Shown here piece by piece: positions 40,488 through 47,934 of a stretch of DNA of 64,000 nt. Under the pieces are notes generated by a model that saw nothing but the letters and a program-made list of their open reading frames with translations, searched no databases and was not told the DNA's origin. Source of the stretch: Janibacter cremeus (lineage in GTDB: Bacteria > Actinomycetota > Actinomycetes > Actinomycetales > Dermatophilaceae); the NCBI RefSeq assembly GCF_029395675.1, contig NZ_CP115184.1:3162001-3226000 (forward strand), in the 5' to 3' direction. Within the stretch, counting starts at the first letter, position 1; the number at the start of each line of letters is the position of its first letter. The translations under genes and the position numbers were made by a program.

Positions 40488-42158
40488 GTGGAGTACACCC
40501 AGCACCTCCAGGAGGTCCGGCGCCGGCAGGAGCGGGTCCGTCCCGCGGACACGCCCCGGGACGTCGTCCACCCCCTCGGTGACCTCACCGTGCCGGAGTA
40601 CGTCGACGCCTGGGCGCAGCGGCAGCCGGACCGGGCGGCCGTGGTCCACGACGACGTCGTCATCGACTACCGGGAGCTCGCGGACCGGCAGGCCCGGTGG
40701 GCCGGCTGGCTGCGGGCGAAGGGGGTCGCCCCCGGCGAGCGCGTCGGCGTCCACCTGGGCAACGTCCCCCAGTTCGTCGTCGCCTTCCTCGGCTCGCTGC
40801 GCGCCGGGTGCGTCCACGTGCCGGTCAACCCGATGTTCCGGCACGCCGAGCTCGTCCACGAGCTCGCCGACTCCGGCGCGAGCGTCGTGGTGACGAGCGC
40901 GGCCCTGGCGCACCGGCTCTGCGACGCCGCGGCCGAGACAGAGGTGCGCACGGTCGTGGTCCTCGCCGGTGAGCGGGACCCCCTTCCCTCCGTCGACGGT
41001 GTCGAGGTGGTGCGGTGGAGCGAGACCCTGGCCGCGGACCCGCTGCGTGAGCCGGCCCGTGATCTCGACGCGCTCGCCGCCCTCAACTACACGGGCGGGA
41101 CGACCGGTCTGCCCAAGGGCTGCGAGCACACCCAGCGGCACATGGTCTACACGGCGGTGAGTGCCTCGGGGGCCAACGGACTGGACGGCACCGACGTCGT
41201 CTCGCTGTGCTTCATCCCCGTCTTCTGGATCGCCGGGGAGGACCTGGGCATCCTCATCCCGCTCGTCATGGGAGGGACGACGGTGCTGCTCGAGCGATGG
41301 GACGCGGCCACGGTCGTCGATCTCGTCGAGCGCCACCGGGTGACCATGACCGCCGCGACCGTGGAGAGCTATCTCGAGATCCTCGAGGTGCCGGGGGTCG
41401 CGGAGCGTGATCTCAGCTGCTTCACCACGCCCATGGCGATGTCCTTCATCCGCAAGCTCACCCCCGAGATCCGCTGCAGGTGGTCGCAGGTGGTCGGCGC
41501 GGGCTCGGTGCTGCGCGAGGGGTCCTACGGGATGACCGAGAGCCACACCGTCGACGTCGTCCCCCACGGCTTCCACGAGGGCGACCACGACCTGCTCAGC
41601 GAGCCGGTCTTCTGCGGGCTGCCGGTGCCCGGCACCGACGTGCTCGTCGTCGACCCGGTGACGGGGGAGCCGGCGGCCTTCGGCGAGGCGGGGGAGATCC
41701 TCCTGCGGAGCCCGTCGATCATGACCGGCTACTGGCGCAACCCCGGGGCGACCGCCGAGCAGCTGCGTGACGGGTGGCTGCACACGGGGGACACCGGCTA
41801 CCTCGACGAGGACGGCTGCCTGCACTACCTCGCCCGGACCAAGGAGATGATCAAGGTCAAGGGCATGAGCGTCTTCCCCGCCGAGGTGGAGACGATGCTC
41901 GCCCGCCACCCGGCGCTCGCCTCGGTCGCCGTGGTCCCTGCCGACGACGAGGTCACCGGGCAACGGCCCGTCGCCTTCGTCAGCCTGCGTGACGGGTCGT
42001 CGGTCACCGCTGCCGAGCTCGAGGAGTGGGCGCGCGGCCAGATGGCCGGCTACAAGGTCCCGCTCGTCGAGGTGCTCGCGCAGTTCCCGCTCACCGACAC
42101 CGGGAAGATCCGCAAGGCGGAGCTGCTCGGGCGCGCCGAGGCGCTCACCCGCTCCTGA
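40488..42158 (+). CDS. AMP-dependent acyl-CoA synthetase/ligase (second)
   Basis: The 556-residue product shows YTGGTTGLPKGCEH, GSYGMTESHT, HTGDTGYLDEDG, RTKEMIKVKGMSVFP and the catalytic lysine in TDTGKIRK. It is only distantly like the ligase at 30998, so the two probably activate different acids. GTG at 40488 is chosen because AAGGAG precedes it by five bases; an earlier GTG at 40470 overlaps the carboxylase stop. It ends the long operon. Confidence 0.9.
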   Translation: MEYTQHLQEVRRRQERVRPADTPRDVVHPLGDLTVPEYVDAWAQRQPDRAAVVHDDVVIDYRELADRQARWAGWLRAKGVAPGERVGVHLGNVPQFVVAFLGSLRAGCVHVPVNPMFRHAELVHELADSGASVVVTSAALAHRLCDAAAETEVRTVVVLAGERDPLPSVDGVEVVRWSETLAADPLREPARDLDALAALNYTGGTTGLPKGCEHTQRHMVYTAVSASGANGLDGTDVVSLCFIPVFWIAGEDLGILIPLVMGGTTVLLERWDAATVVDLVERHRVTMTAATVESYLEILEVPGVAERDLSCFTTPMAMSFIRKLTPEIRCRWSQVVGAGSVLREGSYGMTESHTVDVVPHGFHEGDHDLLSEPVFCGLPVPGTDVLVVDPVTGEPAAFGEAGEILLRSPSIMTGYWRNPGATAEQLRDGWLHTGDTGYLDEDGCLHYLARTKEMIKVKGMSVFPAEVETMLARHPALASVAVVPADDEVTGQRPVAFVSLRDGSSVTAAELEEWARGQMAGYKVPLVEVLAQFPLTDTGKIRKAELLGRAEALTRS

Positions 42159-42243
42159 CGCAGGACCCCCACCCTCCCGACGGGCGGGGCCCCCCTTCGC
42201 AGCGCCGCGGCGCCCCCGGCGTCTCACCGGCGACACGTGACCC

Positions 42244-42272
42244 TTGACACCCGCTCATGTCGGCCCCAACAT
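42244..42272 (+). promoter_or_regulatory. Candidate sigma-70 promoter for the MFS gene
   Basis: A perfect -35 box TTGACA at 42244-42249 is followed after 17 bp by CAACAT at 42267-42272, a weak -10 match. It is 34 bp before the MFS start, and the operator-like site at 42276 would cover the transcription start. The prediction rests on sequence only. Confidence 0.45.
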
Positions 42273-42275
42273 GAA

Positions 42276-42293
42276 CCCGAATCAGCATTCAAC
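42276..42293. promoter_or_regulatory. Candidate TetR operator, site 6
   Basis: Bases 42276-42293 read CCCGAATCAGCATTCAAC. The left arm is degenerate, but GAATCAG-NN-TTCAA matches the inner part of site 2 at 21382-21399. It sits just upstream of AAGGAG and the MFS start codon. Confidence 0.5.
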
Positions 42294-42305
42294 TAAGGAG
42301 ACTCC

Positions 42306-43655
42306 ATGACATCACCGACAACGACGTCGGACATGGTGCACGCACGGGCGACGCGGAAGGCCTTCCTGCGCCTGGTGCCCCTGCTGATGGCGGCCTACTT
42401 CATGGCCTTCGTCGACCGCACCAACGTCGGGCTGGCCAAGACCTCGCTCGAGGTCGACGCGGGGATCGACGCCGCGGCCTACGGCCTCGGGGCAGGGCTG
42501 TTCTTCATCACCTACGCGGCGCTCGAGGTCCCGAGCAACCTGCTGCTGCACAGGATCGGGGCGAAGGTCTGGATCAGCCGCATCGCCGTGACCTGGGGCC
42601 TGATCACCATGGCGATGATGTTCATCTCCAGCCCGACGGTCTTCTACGTGCTCCGGCTCCTGCTCGGCGCCGCCGAGGCCGGTCTGTACCCGGGGATCAT
42701 GTACCTGATCACCACGTGGTTCGCGCAGAAGGACCGGGCCACGGTCGTCGGCCTGATCCTCACCGCCTCCTCGGTGGCCTTCATCGTCGCCAACCCGATC
42801 GGCGGCGCGCTGATGAAGATGGACGGCATCGGTGGCCTCCACGGCTGGCAGTGGCTCTTCGTCCTCGAGGGCATCCCGACAGTCCTGCTCGGTGTGCTGA
42901 TCTTCGTCCTCCTGCCGAACTCGCCGCAGACGGCGCCGTGGCTCGACGCCGAGGAGGCGGCCGAGCTGACCCGGCGGGCCGTCGGCGAGGAGCCCCACGT
43001 CGAGGCCCACCCCGCCGCGATCGTGCGCAACGCCATGGCCAAGCCCTTCCTGCTGACCATCGCCGCGATCTACTTCATGAACCAGATCGCGACCTACGGC
43101 GTGATCTTCTTCGTCCCCTCGATCGTCGAGGCGATGGACGTGACCGACAGCTTCATGATCGGGCTGATCTCCGGCGTGGTCGGGATCGGTGCCGTCATCG
43201 GCGTCATCGTCGTGCCGCGGGTGCTCAAGAGGAGCCCGGGCAGCGAGGTGCGGCTCATCGGCATCACGACCGCAGCGGCCATCGCGAGCGCCCTGGCCTT
43301 CATCGTCGTGACCGACCCCGTGGCGCAGATGATCATCCTCAGCCTGACCATGCTCTTCATCGTCGGGGTCCAGCCGTTGTACTGGTCGGTCCTCATGGCC
43401 CGGCTCGGTGGGGTCGCCGCCGCTGCCGGCCTGGCCTTCGTCAACACGATCGGGCTCACGGGTGCATTCGTCGGGCCCTACGCATTCGGCCTGTCGGAGA
43501 AGGCGACCGGATCGCCCTCCTCGGGACTGTGGGTGCTCGTCGCGGCGACCGCGCTCGGCCTGCTGCTCGTGCCGGTGCTGCGGCGACGGCTGGCCAGCCA
43601 CGACCGGGAGCACACCCTGCGCCCGGTCGAGGAGAGCGTGCCCAGCCCCACCTGA
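42306..43655 (+). CDS. MFS transporter, anion:cation symporter (ACS) family
   Basis: The 449-residue product has about 12 helices and the ACS-family opening AAYFMAFVDRTNVGLAK, followed by LEVPSNLLLHRIGAKVWISR and LRLLLGAAEAGLYPGIMYLI. Relatives import organic anions such as phthalate, tartrate or hydroxyphenylacetate. It has its own promoter and operator-like site and follows the catabolic operon by 147 bp, so uptake of the pathway's acid or lactone substrate is likely. Confidence 0.9.
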   Translation: MTSPTTTSDMVHARATRKAFLRLVPLLMAAYFMAFVDRTNVGLAKTSLEVDAGIDAAAYGLGAGLFFITYAALEVPSNLLLHRIGAKVWISRIAVTWGLITMAMMFISSPTVFYVLRLLLGAAEAGLYPGIMYLITTWFAQKDRATVVGLILTASSVAFIVANPIGGALMKMDGIGGLHGWQWLFVLEGIPTVLLGVLIFVLLPNSPQTAPWLDAEEAAELTRRAVGEEPHVEAHPAAIVRNAMAKPFLLTIAAIYFMNQIATYGVIFFVPSIVEAMDVTDSFMIGLISGVVGIGAVIGVIVVPRVLKRSPGSEVRLIGITTAAAIASALAFIVVTDPVAQMIILSLTMLFIVGVQPLYWSVLMARLGGVAAAAGLAFVNTIGLTGAFVGPYAFGLSEKATGSPSSGLWVLVAATALGLLLVPVLRRRLASHDREHTLRPVEESVPSPT

Positions 43656-43668
43656 GCCACCCCATGAC

Positions 43669-43706
43669 GAAGGGGGGTCCCCACCGCGGTGGGGACCCCC
43701 CTTCGC
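43669..43706. terminator. Intrinsic terminator, perfect 38-bp palindrome
   Basis: Arms 43669-43687 and 43688-43706 are exact complements with no spacer (CGAAGGGGGGTCCCC at the outer left). It separates the convergent MFS and YajQ genes and should act in both directions. It lacks a T tract, as is common in high-GC actinobacteria. Confidence 0.85.
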
Positions 43707-43713
43707 CCTGTGG

Positions 43714-44208
43714 TCAGCGGTAGTTGGTGAACTGCAGCGCGACCTCGAGGTCCTTGCCCTTGAGCAGGGAGATGACCTCCTGGAGGTCGTCGCGCGACTT
43801 GCCGGTCACGCGCAGCTCGTCTCCCTGGATCTGCGGCTTGATCCCCTTGGGGCCCTCGTCGCGGATGATCTTGGAGATCTTCTTCGCGTTGTCCTGGTCG
43901 ATGCCCTCCTTGGTCGGGCCCGCGAGGACGTACTCCTTGCCGGAGGCCTGCGGCTCCTTGTCGCCGAAGTCGATGTTCTTCAGCGAGACGCCGCGCCGGA
44001 CCAGCTTGGACTCGAAGACGTCGAGCACGGCGAGGACGCGGTCGGCGCTGTTGGCCTTGATGACGACGTTCTCCCCGCTCCACTCGATCGAGGCGCCGAC
44101 GCCCTTGAAGTCGTAGCGCTGGGAGACCTCCTTGGCGGTCTGGTTGAGCGCGTTGTCGACCTCCTGCCGGTCGACCTTGCTGACGATGTCGAAGCTGCTG
44201 CTGGCCAT
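43714..44208 (-). CDS. yajQ: YajQ-family nucleotide-binding protein
   Basis: The 164-residue product starts [20 protein letters not shown] and ends [20 protein letters not shown], the typical YajQ/DUF520 pattern of two ferredoxin-like domains. Some homologues bind cyclic di-GMP; others are linked to RNA or tRNA binding. ATG at 44208 is used instead of an upstream in-frame start that would run back towards the tRNA-Tyr promoter. It is single and divergent from tRNA-Tyr. Confidence 0.92.
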   Translation of the reverse strand: MASSSFDIVSKVDRQEVDNALNQTAKEVSQRYDFKGVGASIEWSGENVVIKANSADRVLAVLDVFESKLVRRGVSLKNIDFGDKEPQASGKEYVLAGPTKEGIDQDNAKKISKIIRDEGPKGIKPQIQGDELRVTGKSRDDLQEVISLLKGKDLEVALQFTNYR

Positions 44209-44233
44209 GTCCTGGGATTCCTCTCGGGTCGGA

Positions 44234-44264
44234 TTGTTCCGTGACCGGGTTGGCTTGCTATCGT
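44234..44264 (+). promoter_or_regulatory. Candidate promoter for tRNA-Tyr
   Basis: TTGTTC at 44234-44239 and TATCGT at 44259-44264 are separated by 19 bp. The -10 box lies 13 bp before the tRNA 5' end. The match is moderate. Confidence 0.4.
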
Positions 44265-44277
44265 TCCATGCGCACAC

Positions 44278-44360
44278 GGCAGGTTGTCCGAGTGGCCAAT
44301 GGAAACGGACTGTAAATCCGTCGGGTTATCCCTACGCAGGTTCGAATCCTGCACCTGCCA
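44278..44360 (+). tRNA. tRNA-Tyr (anticodon GTA)
   Basis: The acceptor GGCAGGT pairs with ACCTGCC at 44353-44359. The anticodon loop reads ACTGTAAATC, and a long variable arm makes this a class II tRNA. The T loop is GTTCGAATC. The CCA end is not fully encoded (A then CCC). Confidence 0.97.
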
Positions 44361-44369
44361 CCCAGTGCA

Positions 44370-44403
44370 CGAAGGCCCCCGGGAGGACTCCCGGGGGCCT
44401 TCG
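44370..44403. terminator. Intrinsic terminator after tRNA-Tyr
   Basis: A 16-bp stem (44370-44385 with 44388-44403) starts CGAAGGCCCCCGGGAG and has only a 2-base loop. It lies between tRNA-Tyr and the convergent CHRD gene. Confidence 0.88.
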
Positions 44404-44438
44404 TCATGTCCGGGCCGCTGCGGCGCCGGGGCGGTGCG

Positions 44439-45098
44439 TCAGTTGGCGATGCCTCCGCACAGCACGGGCATGGTCGCCTCGAAGGGGATGCCGGAGCCGG
44501 GCGCGAGGGGGGCCTCGCCGGCGCCGTCGAGGTCATAGGTGCCGCTGCCGTTGACGTCGACGCCGTGGACGACGGCCTGGACCGTGTCGGCGTTGGCCAG
44601 CGCGGAGTCGTTGCGGAAGGTCCGGCTGTACTCCAGGTGGCCGTCGGCGTCCGCGACGGCGAAGCGATCCAGCGCCAGGGCGCTGGCGGCGGTGGTGTCG
44701 CCCGACGTCGTCAGCGACGCGAGGATCCCGCCGTAGAAGGGGGCGCCCTCCGGCACGGAGACGAAGCCGTCGCCGTCGGTGTCGGCATCCGGACCCGGGC
44801 AGGCCATGTCGGTGGCCGGGCCGTCGACGCCGTGCAGGTGCATGGCATGGGGGAGGCCGGGTGCCAGCCCGTCGGCGGTGACCTGGACCCGGACCTTGCC
44901 GTTGGGCAGGGACGTGATCCGCGTGGCCCCCTCCGCCGCGGCGCCCGGCACGTCGGAGGACTGGACGGCGGACAGGTCGTAGGCATAGGTGTTGACCTTG
45001 TCGGATGGGTTGGTGTCGTGCGCGGCGACGGCTGCGCCCGACGCCGCGAAGGTCGAGGCGGCGACGACCACGGCCACACTGCAGAGACGGAACTTCAT
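44439..45098 (-). CDS. Secreted CHRD-domain protein
   Basis: The 219-residue product starts with a Sec signal peptide (MKFRLCSVAVVVAASTFAASGAAVA, cleavage likely after AVA). The mature part is a CHRD domain with the HAMHLHGVD motif. A DADTDGDGF segment resembles an EF-hand loop. AAGGAG precedes the ATG. CHRD proteins are extracellular with poorly known roles. Its end is close to the terminator after tRNA-Tyr. Confidence 0.85.
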   Translation of the reverse strand: MKFRLCSVAVVVAASTFAASGAAVAAHDTNPSDKVNTYAYDLSAVQSSDVPGAAAEGATRITSLPNGKVRVQVTADGLAPGLPHAMHLHGVDGPATDMACPGPDADTDGDGFVSVPEGAPFYGGILASLTTSGDTTAASALALDRFAVADADGHLEYSRTFRNDSALANADTVQAVVHGVDVNGSGTYDLDGAGEAPLAPGSGIPFEATMPVLCGGIAN

Positions 45099-45231
45099 GG
45101 CGGACTCCTTTGTCGCTGGCCCGGGGCTCGGACCGCTACCCCGGGTTCGTCGCGGAGGTCCCCTGCGGATTGACCCACGCGCGTCCCCGCCGGCCGACCG
45201 GAGGGCCCGGGTCGTCGGGCACGATGCGTGC

Positions 45232-46341
45232 ATGGACGTCATCGTGGGAGAGGACGGGCTGGCGCGGCCCGCCTGGGCGAGCTCGGACCCGCTGCTGCAG
45301 GAGTACTACGACACCGAGTGGGGCATGCCCGTGCGCGACGAGCGCGGGCTCTTCGAGCGGCTGAGCCTCGAGGCCTTCCAGTCCGGGCTGTCGTGGGCGA
45401 CGATCCTGCGCAAGCGGGAGAACTTCCGCGCCGCCTTCGCCGGCTTCGACCCGGACACCGTCGCCGTCTTCGACGAGGACGACCGGGCGCGGCTGCTGCA
45501 GGACGCGGGGATCATCCGCAACCGGGCCAAGATCGAGGCGACGATCCGCAATGCCGCGGCGACGATCTCCCTTCGCGGCGAAGGGGGTCTGCCGCACCTG
45601 ATCTGGTCGTACCGGCCGCAGCGGACCCCGGTGCCGCGGACGATGGCGGAGGTCCCCACGACCTCGGACGAGTCACGGGCGATGGCCAAGGAGCTGAAGC
45701 GTCGCGGCTTCTCCTTCGTCGGGCCCACGACGGCATTCGCGCTCATGGAGGCCGTCGGCATCGTCGACACCCATCTCGTCGACAGCCACCGGCGGGGGGC
45801 CTCGGGTCTGTGGCGGCCGACGGGGGCGCAGTGCAGGATGGCTGACATGAGCGAGACCTTCCGACGTGAGTCCTACCCGCACTGGGTCGCGGTGCCCACG
45901 AGGTGGAGCGACAACGACCAGTTCGGCCACGTCAACAACGCCGTCCACTACTCCGTGATGGACACGACGATCAACAACTGGCTCAAGGCGCACGACTTCG
46001 ACGTCGCGCAGGGCGGCGACACGATCAACCTCATCCCCGAGACCGGCTGCCGCTACCTGGCCGAGATGTCCTACCCGGACGTCTTCGAGGTCGGCCTGCG
46101 TGCGCTGTCGGTCGGGCGCTCGAGCGTGCGCTGGGAGTGTGCCCTGGTACGACAGAGCGACGGTGCGCTGGTGGCGCTGGCCACCTCTGCCCACGTCTTC
46201 GTCGACGCGACCACCCGGCGTCCGACGGCGATCCCGGCCGCGCTGCGGCGGCACCTCGAGGCGCTCGTCACCGGGACCCCAGAGGAGGAGATCCCGCACC
46301 GGGGCGGGCGGAGCGCGACGGCCGGCCCCCCGATTTCATGA
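45232..46341 (+). CDS. DNA-3-methyladenine glycosylase I-like domain fused in frame to a hotdog thioesterase
   Basis: One uninterrupted frame of 369 codons. Residues 1 to about 200 resemble Tag (EYYDTEWGMPVRDERGLFERL, LEAFQSGLSWATILRKRENF, GIIRNRAKIEA), but the zinc ligands of E. coli Tag are missing: RPAWAS replaces the Cys segment, YYDTEWG lacks the His, and the C-terminal ligand region reads DTHLVDSHRR. From about residue 206 the sequence is a 4HBT-type thioesterase (TRWSDNDQFGHVNNAVHYSV). No stop separates the two. Either this is a real fusion or a stop has been lost. Tag removes 3-methyladenine from DNA. Confidence 0.75.
   Translation: MDVIVGEDGLARPAWASSDPLLQEYYDTEWGMPVRDERGLFERLSLEAFQSGLSWATILRKRENFRAAFAGFDPDTVAVFDEDDRARLLQDAGIIRNRAKIEATIRNAAATISLRGEGGLPHLIWSYRPQRTPVPRTMAEVPTTSDESRAMAKELKRRGFSFVGPTTAFALMEAVGIVDTHLVDSHRRGASGLWRPTGAQCRMADMSETFRRESYPHWVAVPTRWSDNDQFGHVNNAVHYSVMDTTINNWLKAHDFDVAQGGDTINLIPETGCRYLAEMSYPDVFEVGLRALSVGRSSVRWECALVRQSDGALVALATSAHVFVDATTRRPTAIPAALRRHLEALVTGTPEEEIPHRGGRSATAGPPIS
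45847..46341 (+). CDS. Possible separately translated hotdog thioesterase (internal start)
   Basis: An ATG at 45847, or one at 45838, would give a free thioesterase of 164-167 residues starting MSETFRRESYPHW, a normal length for the 4HBT family. The stretch before it (GCAGGATGGCTGAC) has a weak AGGA box. It is listed apart because the domain may be made both alone and as part of the glycosylase fusion. The Asp of DNDQFGHVNN is the expected catalytic residue. Confidence 0.4.
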   Translation: MSETFRRESYPHWVAVPTRWSDNDQFGHVNNAVHYSVMDTTINNWLKAHDFDVAQGGDTINLIPETGCRYLAEMSYPDVFEVGLRALSVGRSSVRWECALVRQSDGALVALATSAHVFVDATTRRPTAIPAALRRHLEALVTGTPEEEIPHRGGRSATAGPPIS

Positions 46342-46407
46342 CTTGAGGGTGGGCCGTGTAATCTCTCCCGAGGTCATCCACCGCGGGCCCGAGCCGGCGG
46401 TGGACCC

Positions 46408-46480
46408 GCCCCCTTAGCTCAGTCGGCAGAGCGTTTCCATGGTAAGGAAAAGGTCGTCGGTTCGATTCCGACAGGGGGCT
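46408..46480 (+). tRNA. tRNA-Thr (anticodon GGT)
   Basis: The acceptor GCCCCCT pairs with AGGGGGC at 46473-46479. The anticodon loop is CCATGGTAAGG around GGT; the T loop is GTTCGATTC. A -10-like TAATCT at 46359 with TTCATG 18 bp upstream may be its promoter. Confidence 0.96.
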
Positions 46481-46518
46481 CTGGTCCGGTCCGTGCGACT
46501 GCACGGGTCGACCGCCAT

Positions 46519-46592
46519 GGCGGGGTAGCTCAGCTGGTTAGAGCGCACGACTCATAATCGTGAGGTCGGGGGATCGAGTCCCCCTCCCGCTA
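46519..46592 (+). tRNA. tRNA-Met (anticodon CAT)
   Basis: The acceptor GGCGGGG pairs with TCCCGCT at 46585-46591 with two G-U pairs. The anticodon loop is ACTCATAATC. The acceptor is paired at position 1, so this looks like an elongator tRNA-Met, or a CAT-tRNA modified to read Ile; sequence alone does not decide. It lies 38 bp after tRNA-Thr and is probably co-transcribed. Confidence 0.93.
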
Positions 46593-46599
46593 CGCGATC

Positions 46600-46647
46600 C
46601 CACGGTGCGCCTGGACCCCTTCGATTTCGGGTCCGGGCGCATCGTGG
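46600..46647 (+). terminator. Intrinsic terminator after the Thr-Met tRNA pair
   Basis: A 19-bp stem (46600-46618 with 46629-46647) with two G-U pairs and a 10-base loop starts CCACGGTGCGCC. It ends in ATTAGTCTTG. It lies 7 bp after tRNA-Met. Confidence 0.8.
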
Positions 46648-46767
46648 ATTAGTCTTGTGCGTCGATGTGTTGTGTCCGCTGACGTGGACATGCACCACGT
46701 ACCTCCCGCCCAGCGCAGACCGGCGTTGGCGAGTACCACCGATGAAGTGTGAGAGCAGGTTCCTACC

Positions 46768-46938
46768 GTGGCCACGAAGAGCGCCGACGTCCGCCCGAAG
46801 ATCACCCTGGCGTGCACGGAGTGCAAGGAGCGGAACTACATCACCAAGAAGAACCGCCGCAACAACCCCGACCGGTTGGAGCTGGCGAAGTTCTGCTCGC
46901 GCTGCCGCACCCACACCCCGCACCGCGAGACCCGCTGA
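46768..46938 (+). CDS. rpmG: 50S ribosomal protein L33
   Basis: The 56-residue product starts at GTG. It has the L33 pattern [20 protein letters not shown] and the second zinc pair FCSRC, so it is the zinc-binding (C+) form. It opens the conserved actinobacterial order rpmG-hadA-hadB. The 120 bp before it follow the tRNA terminator and must hold its promoter, though I see no strong boxes. Confidence 0.95.
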   Translation: MATKSADVRPKITLACTECKERNYITKKNRRNNPDRLELAKFCSRCRTHTPHRETR

Positions 46939-47050
46939 GGTCCGTGCACCCGCACCACCACGTCGCGGCCGTCGAGCACACGCTCGGCGGCCGCTTCCGT
47001 GTCCGTGTGTGCGCGCCGGCGTGCCCGAGGGGCCGCCTAGACTGGCCGGC

Positions 47051-47497
47051 ATGGCCGTGAACGAGGACTTCCAGGGGCGCAGCTATCCGCCCACCCCACC
47101 CTTCGCCGTCGGGCGCGAGCACATCCGCGACTTCGCCGAGGCCGTGGGGGCGACCGACCCGATCCACCACGACCTCGAGGCGGCCCGTGCGGCCGGGTAC
47201 GCGGATCTCGTGGCGCCGCCGACCTTCGCGGTCATCCCCGGGCAGCGCACCGACCGGCAGTTCGTCGCCGACCCCGAGGCGGGCGTCGACTACACCCGCG
47301 TCGTCCACGGTGAGCAGCGCTTCACCCACCACCGCCCGATCGTCGCCGGTGACGAGCTGCGGGGCATCCTGCACATCGACGCCATCCGCGCCGCCGGCGG
47401 CCACCAGATGGTGACGATGCGCAGCGAGATCGTCGACGCCGACGAGCAGCCGGTCTCGACGAGCCTGTCGACGATCGTCGTCAGGGGAGGGGAGTGA
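47051..47497 (+). CDS. hadA: HadA-like MaoC dehydratase subunit
   Basis: The 148-residue product begins with the FAS1-like dehydratase pattern GRSYPPTPPFAVGREHIRDFAEAVG, then DPIHHDLEAARAAGY and APPTFAVIPG. The Asp-x4-His pair is not intact (DPIHH), as expected of the non-catalytic HadA subunit. In mycobacteria HadA pairs with HadB in mycolic-acid synthesis; this organism probably has no mycolates, so the role here may be general fatty-acid dehydration. It sits 2 bp before hadB. Confidence 0.85.
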   Translation: MAVNEDFQGRSYPPTPPFAVGREHIRDFAEAVGATDPIHHDLEAARAAGYADLVAPPTFAVIPGQRTDRQFVADPEAGVDYTRVVHGEQRFTHHRPIVAGDELRGILHIDAIRAAGGHQMVTMRSEIVDADEQPVSTSLSTIVVRGGE

Positions 47498-47499
47498 GC

Positions 47500-47934
47500 A
47501 TGAGGGAGCAGAGCGTGCGCCAGTTCTCCGACGTCACCGAGGGCGAGAGCCTGCCCAGCCGCACCATCCCGGTGACCCGGGCCCACCTGATCCACTACGC
47601 CGGCGCCTCCGGCGACCGCAACGTCATCCACTGGGACGAGCGCACCGCGCAGGCCGTCGGCCTGCCCGACGTCATCGCCCACGGCATGTGGACGATGGGG
47701 GCGGCGATCCAGCTCGTCACCGACTGGGTCGGCGACGCGGGCCGGGTGCTCGACTACGGCACCCGCTTCACCAAGCCCGTCGTCGTGCCCCACGACGGCG
47801 GTGCGAGCCTCGAGGTCGCCGGCACCGTGAAGTCCCTCGACGCCGACGCCCAGCAGGCCGTCGTCGAGCTGACCGTGACGAGCTCCGGGGAGAAGGTCCT
47901 CGGCCGCTGCCGGGCGACCGTCCAGCTCGACTGA
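47500..47934 (+). CDS. hadB: HadB-like MaoC dehydratase, catalytic subunit
   Basis: The 144-residue product has the hydratase-2 motif GDRNVIHWDE (Asp-x4-His) and the following VIAHGMWTMG, so it carries the active site of the HadA-HadB pair. AGGGGAGG precedes the ATG at 47500. Its stop overlaps the murB start by one base. Substrates are 3-hydroxyacyl thioesters. Confidence 0.87.
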   Translation: MREQSVRQFSDVTEGESLPSRTIPVTRAHLIHYAGASGDRNVIHWDERTAQAVGLPDVIAHGMWTMGAAIQLVTDWVGDAGRVLDYGTRFTKPVVVPHDGGASLEVAGTVKSLDADAQQAVVELTVTSSGEKVLGRCRATVQLD

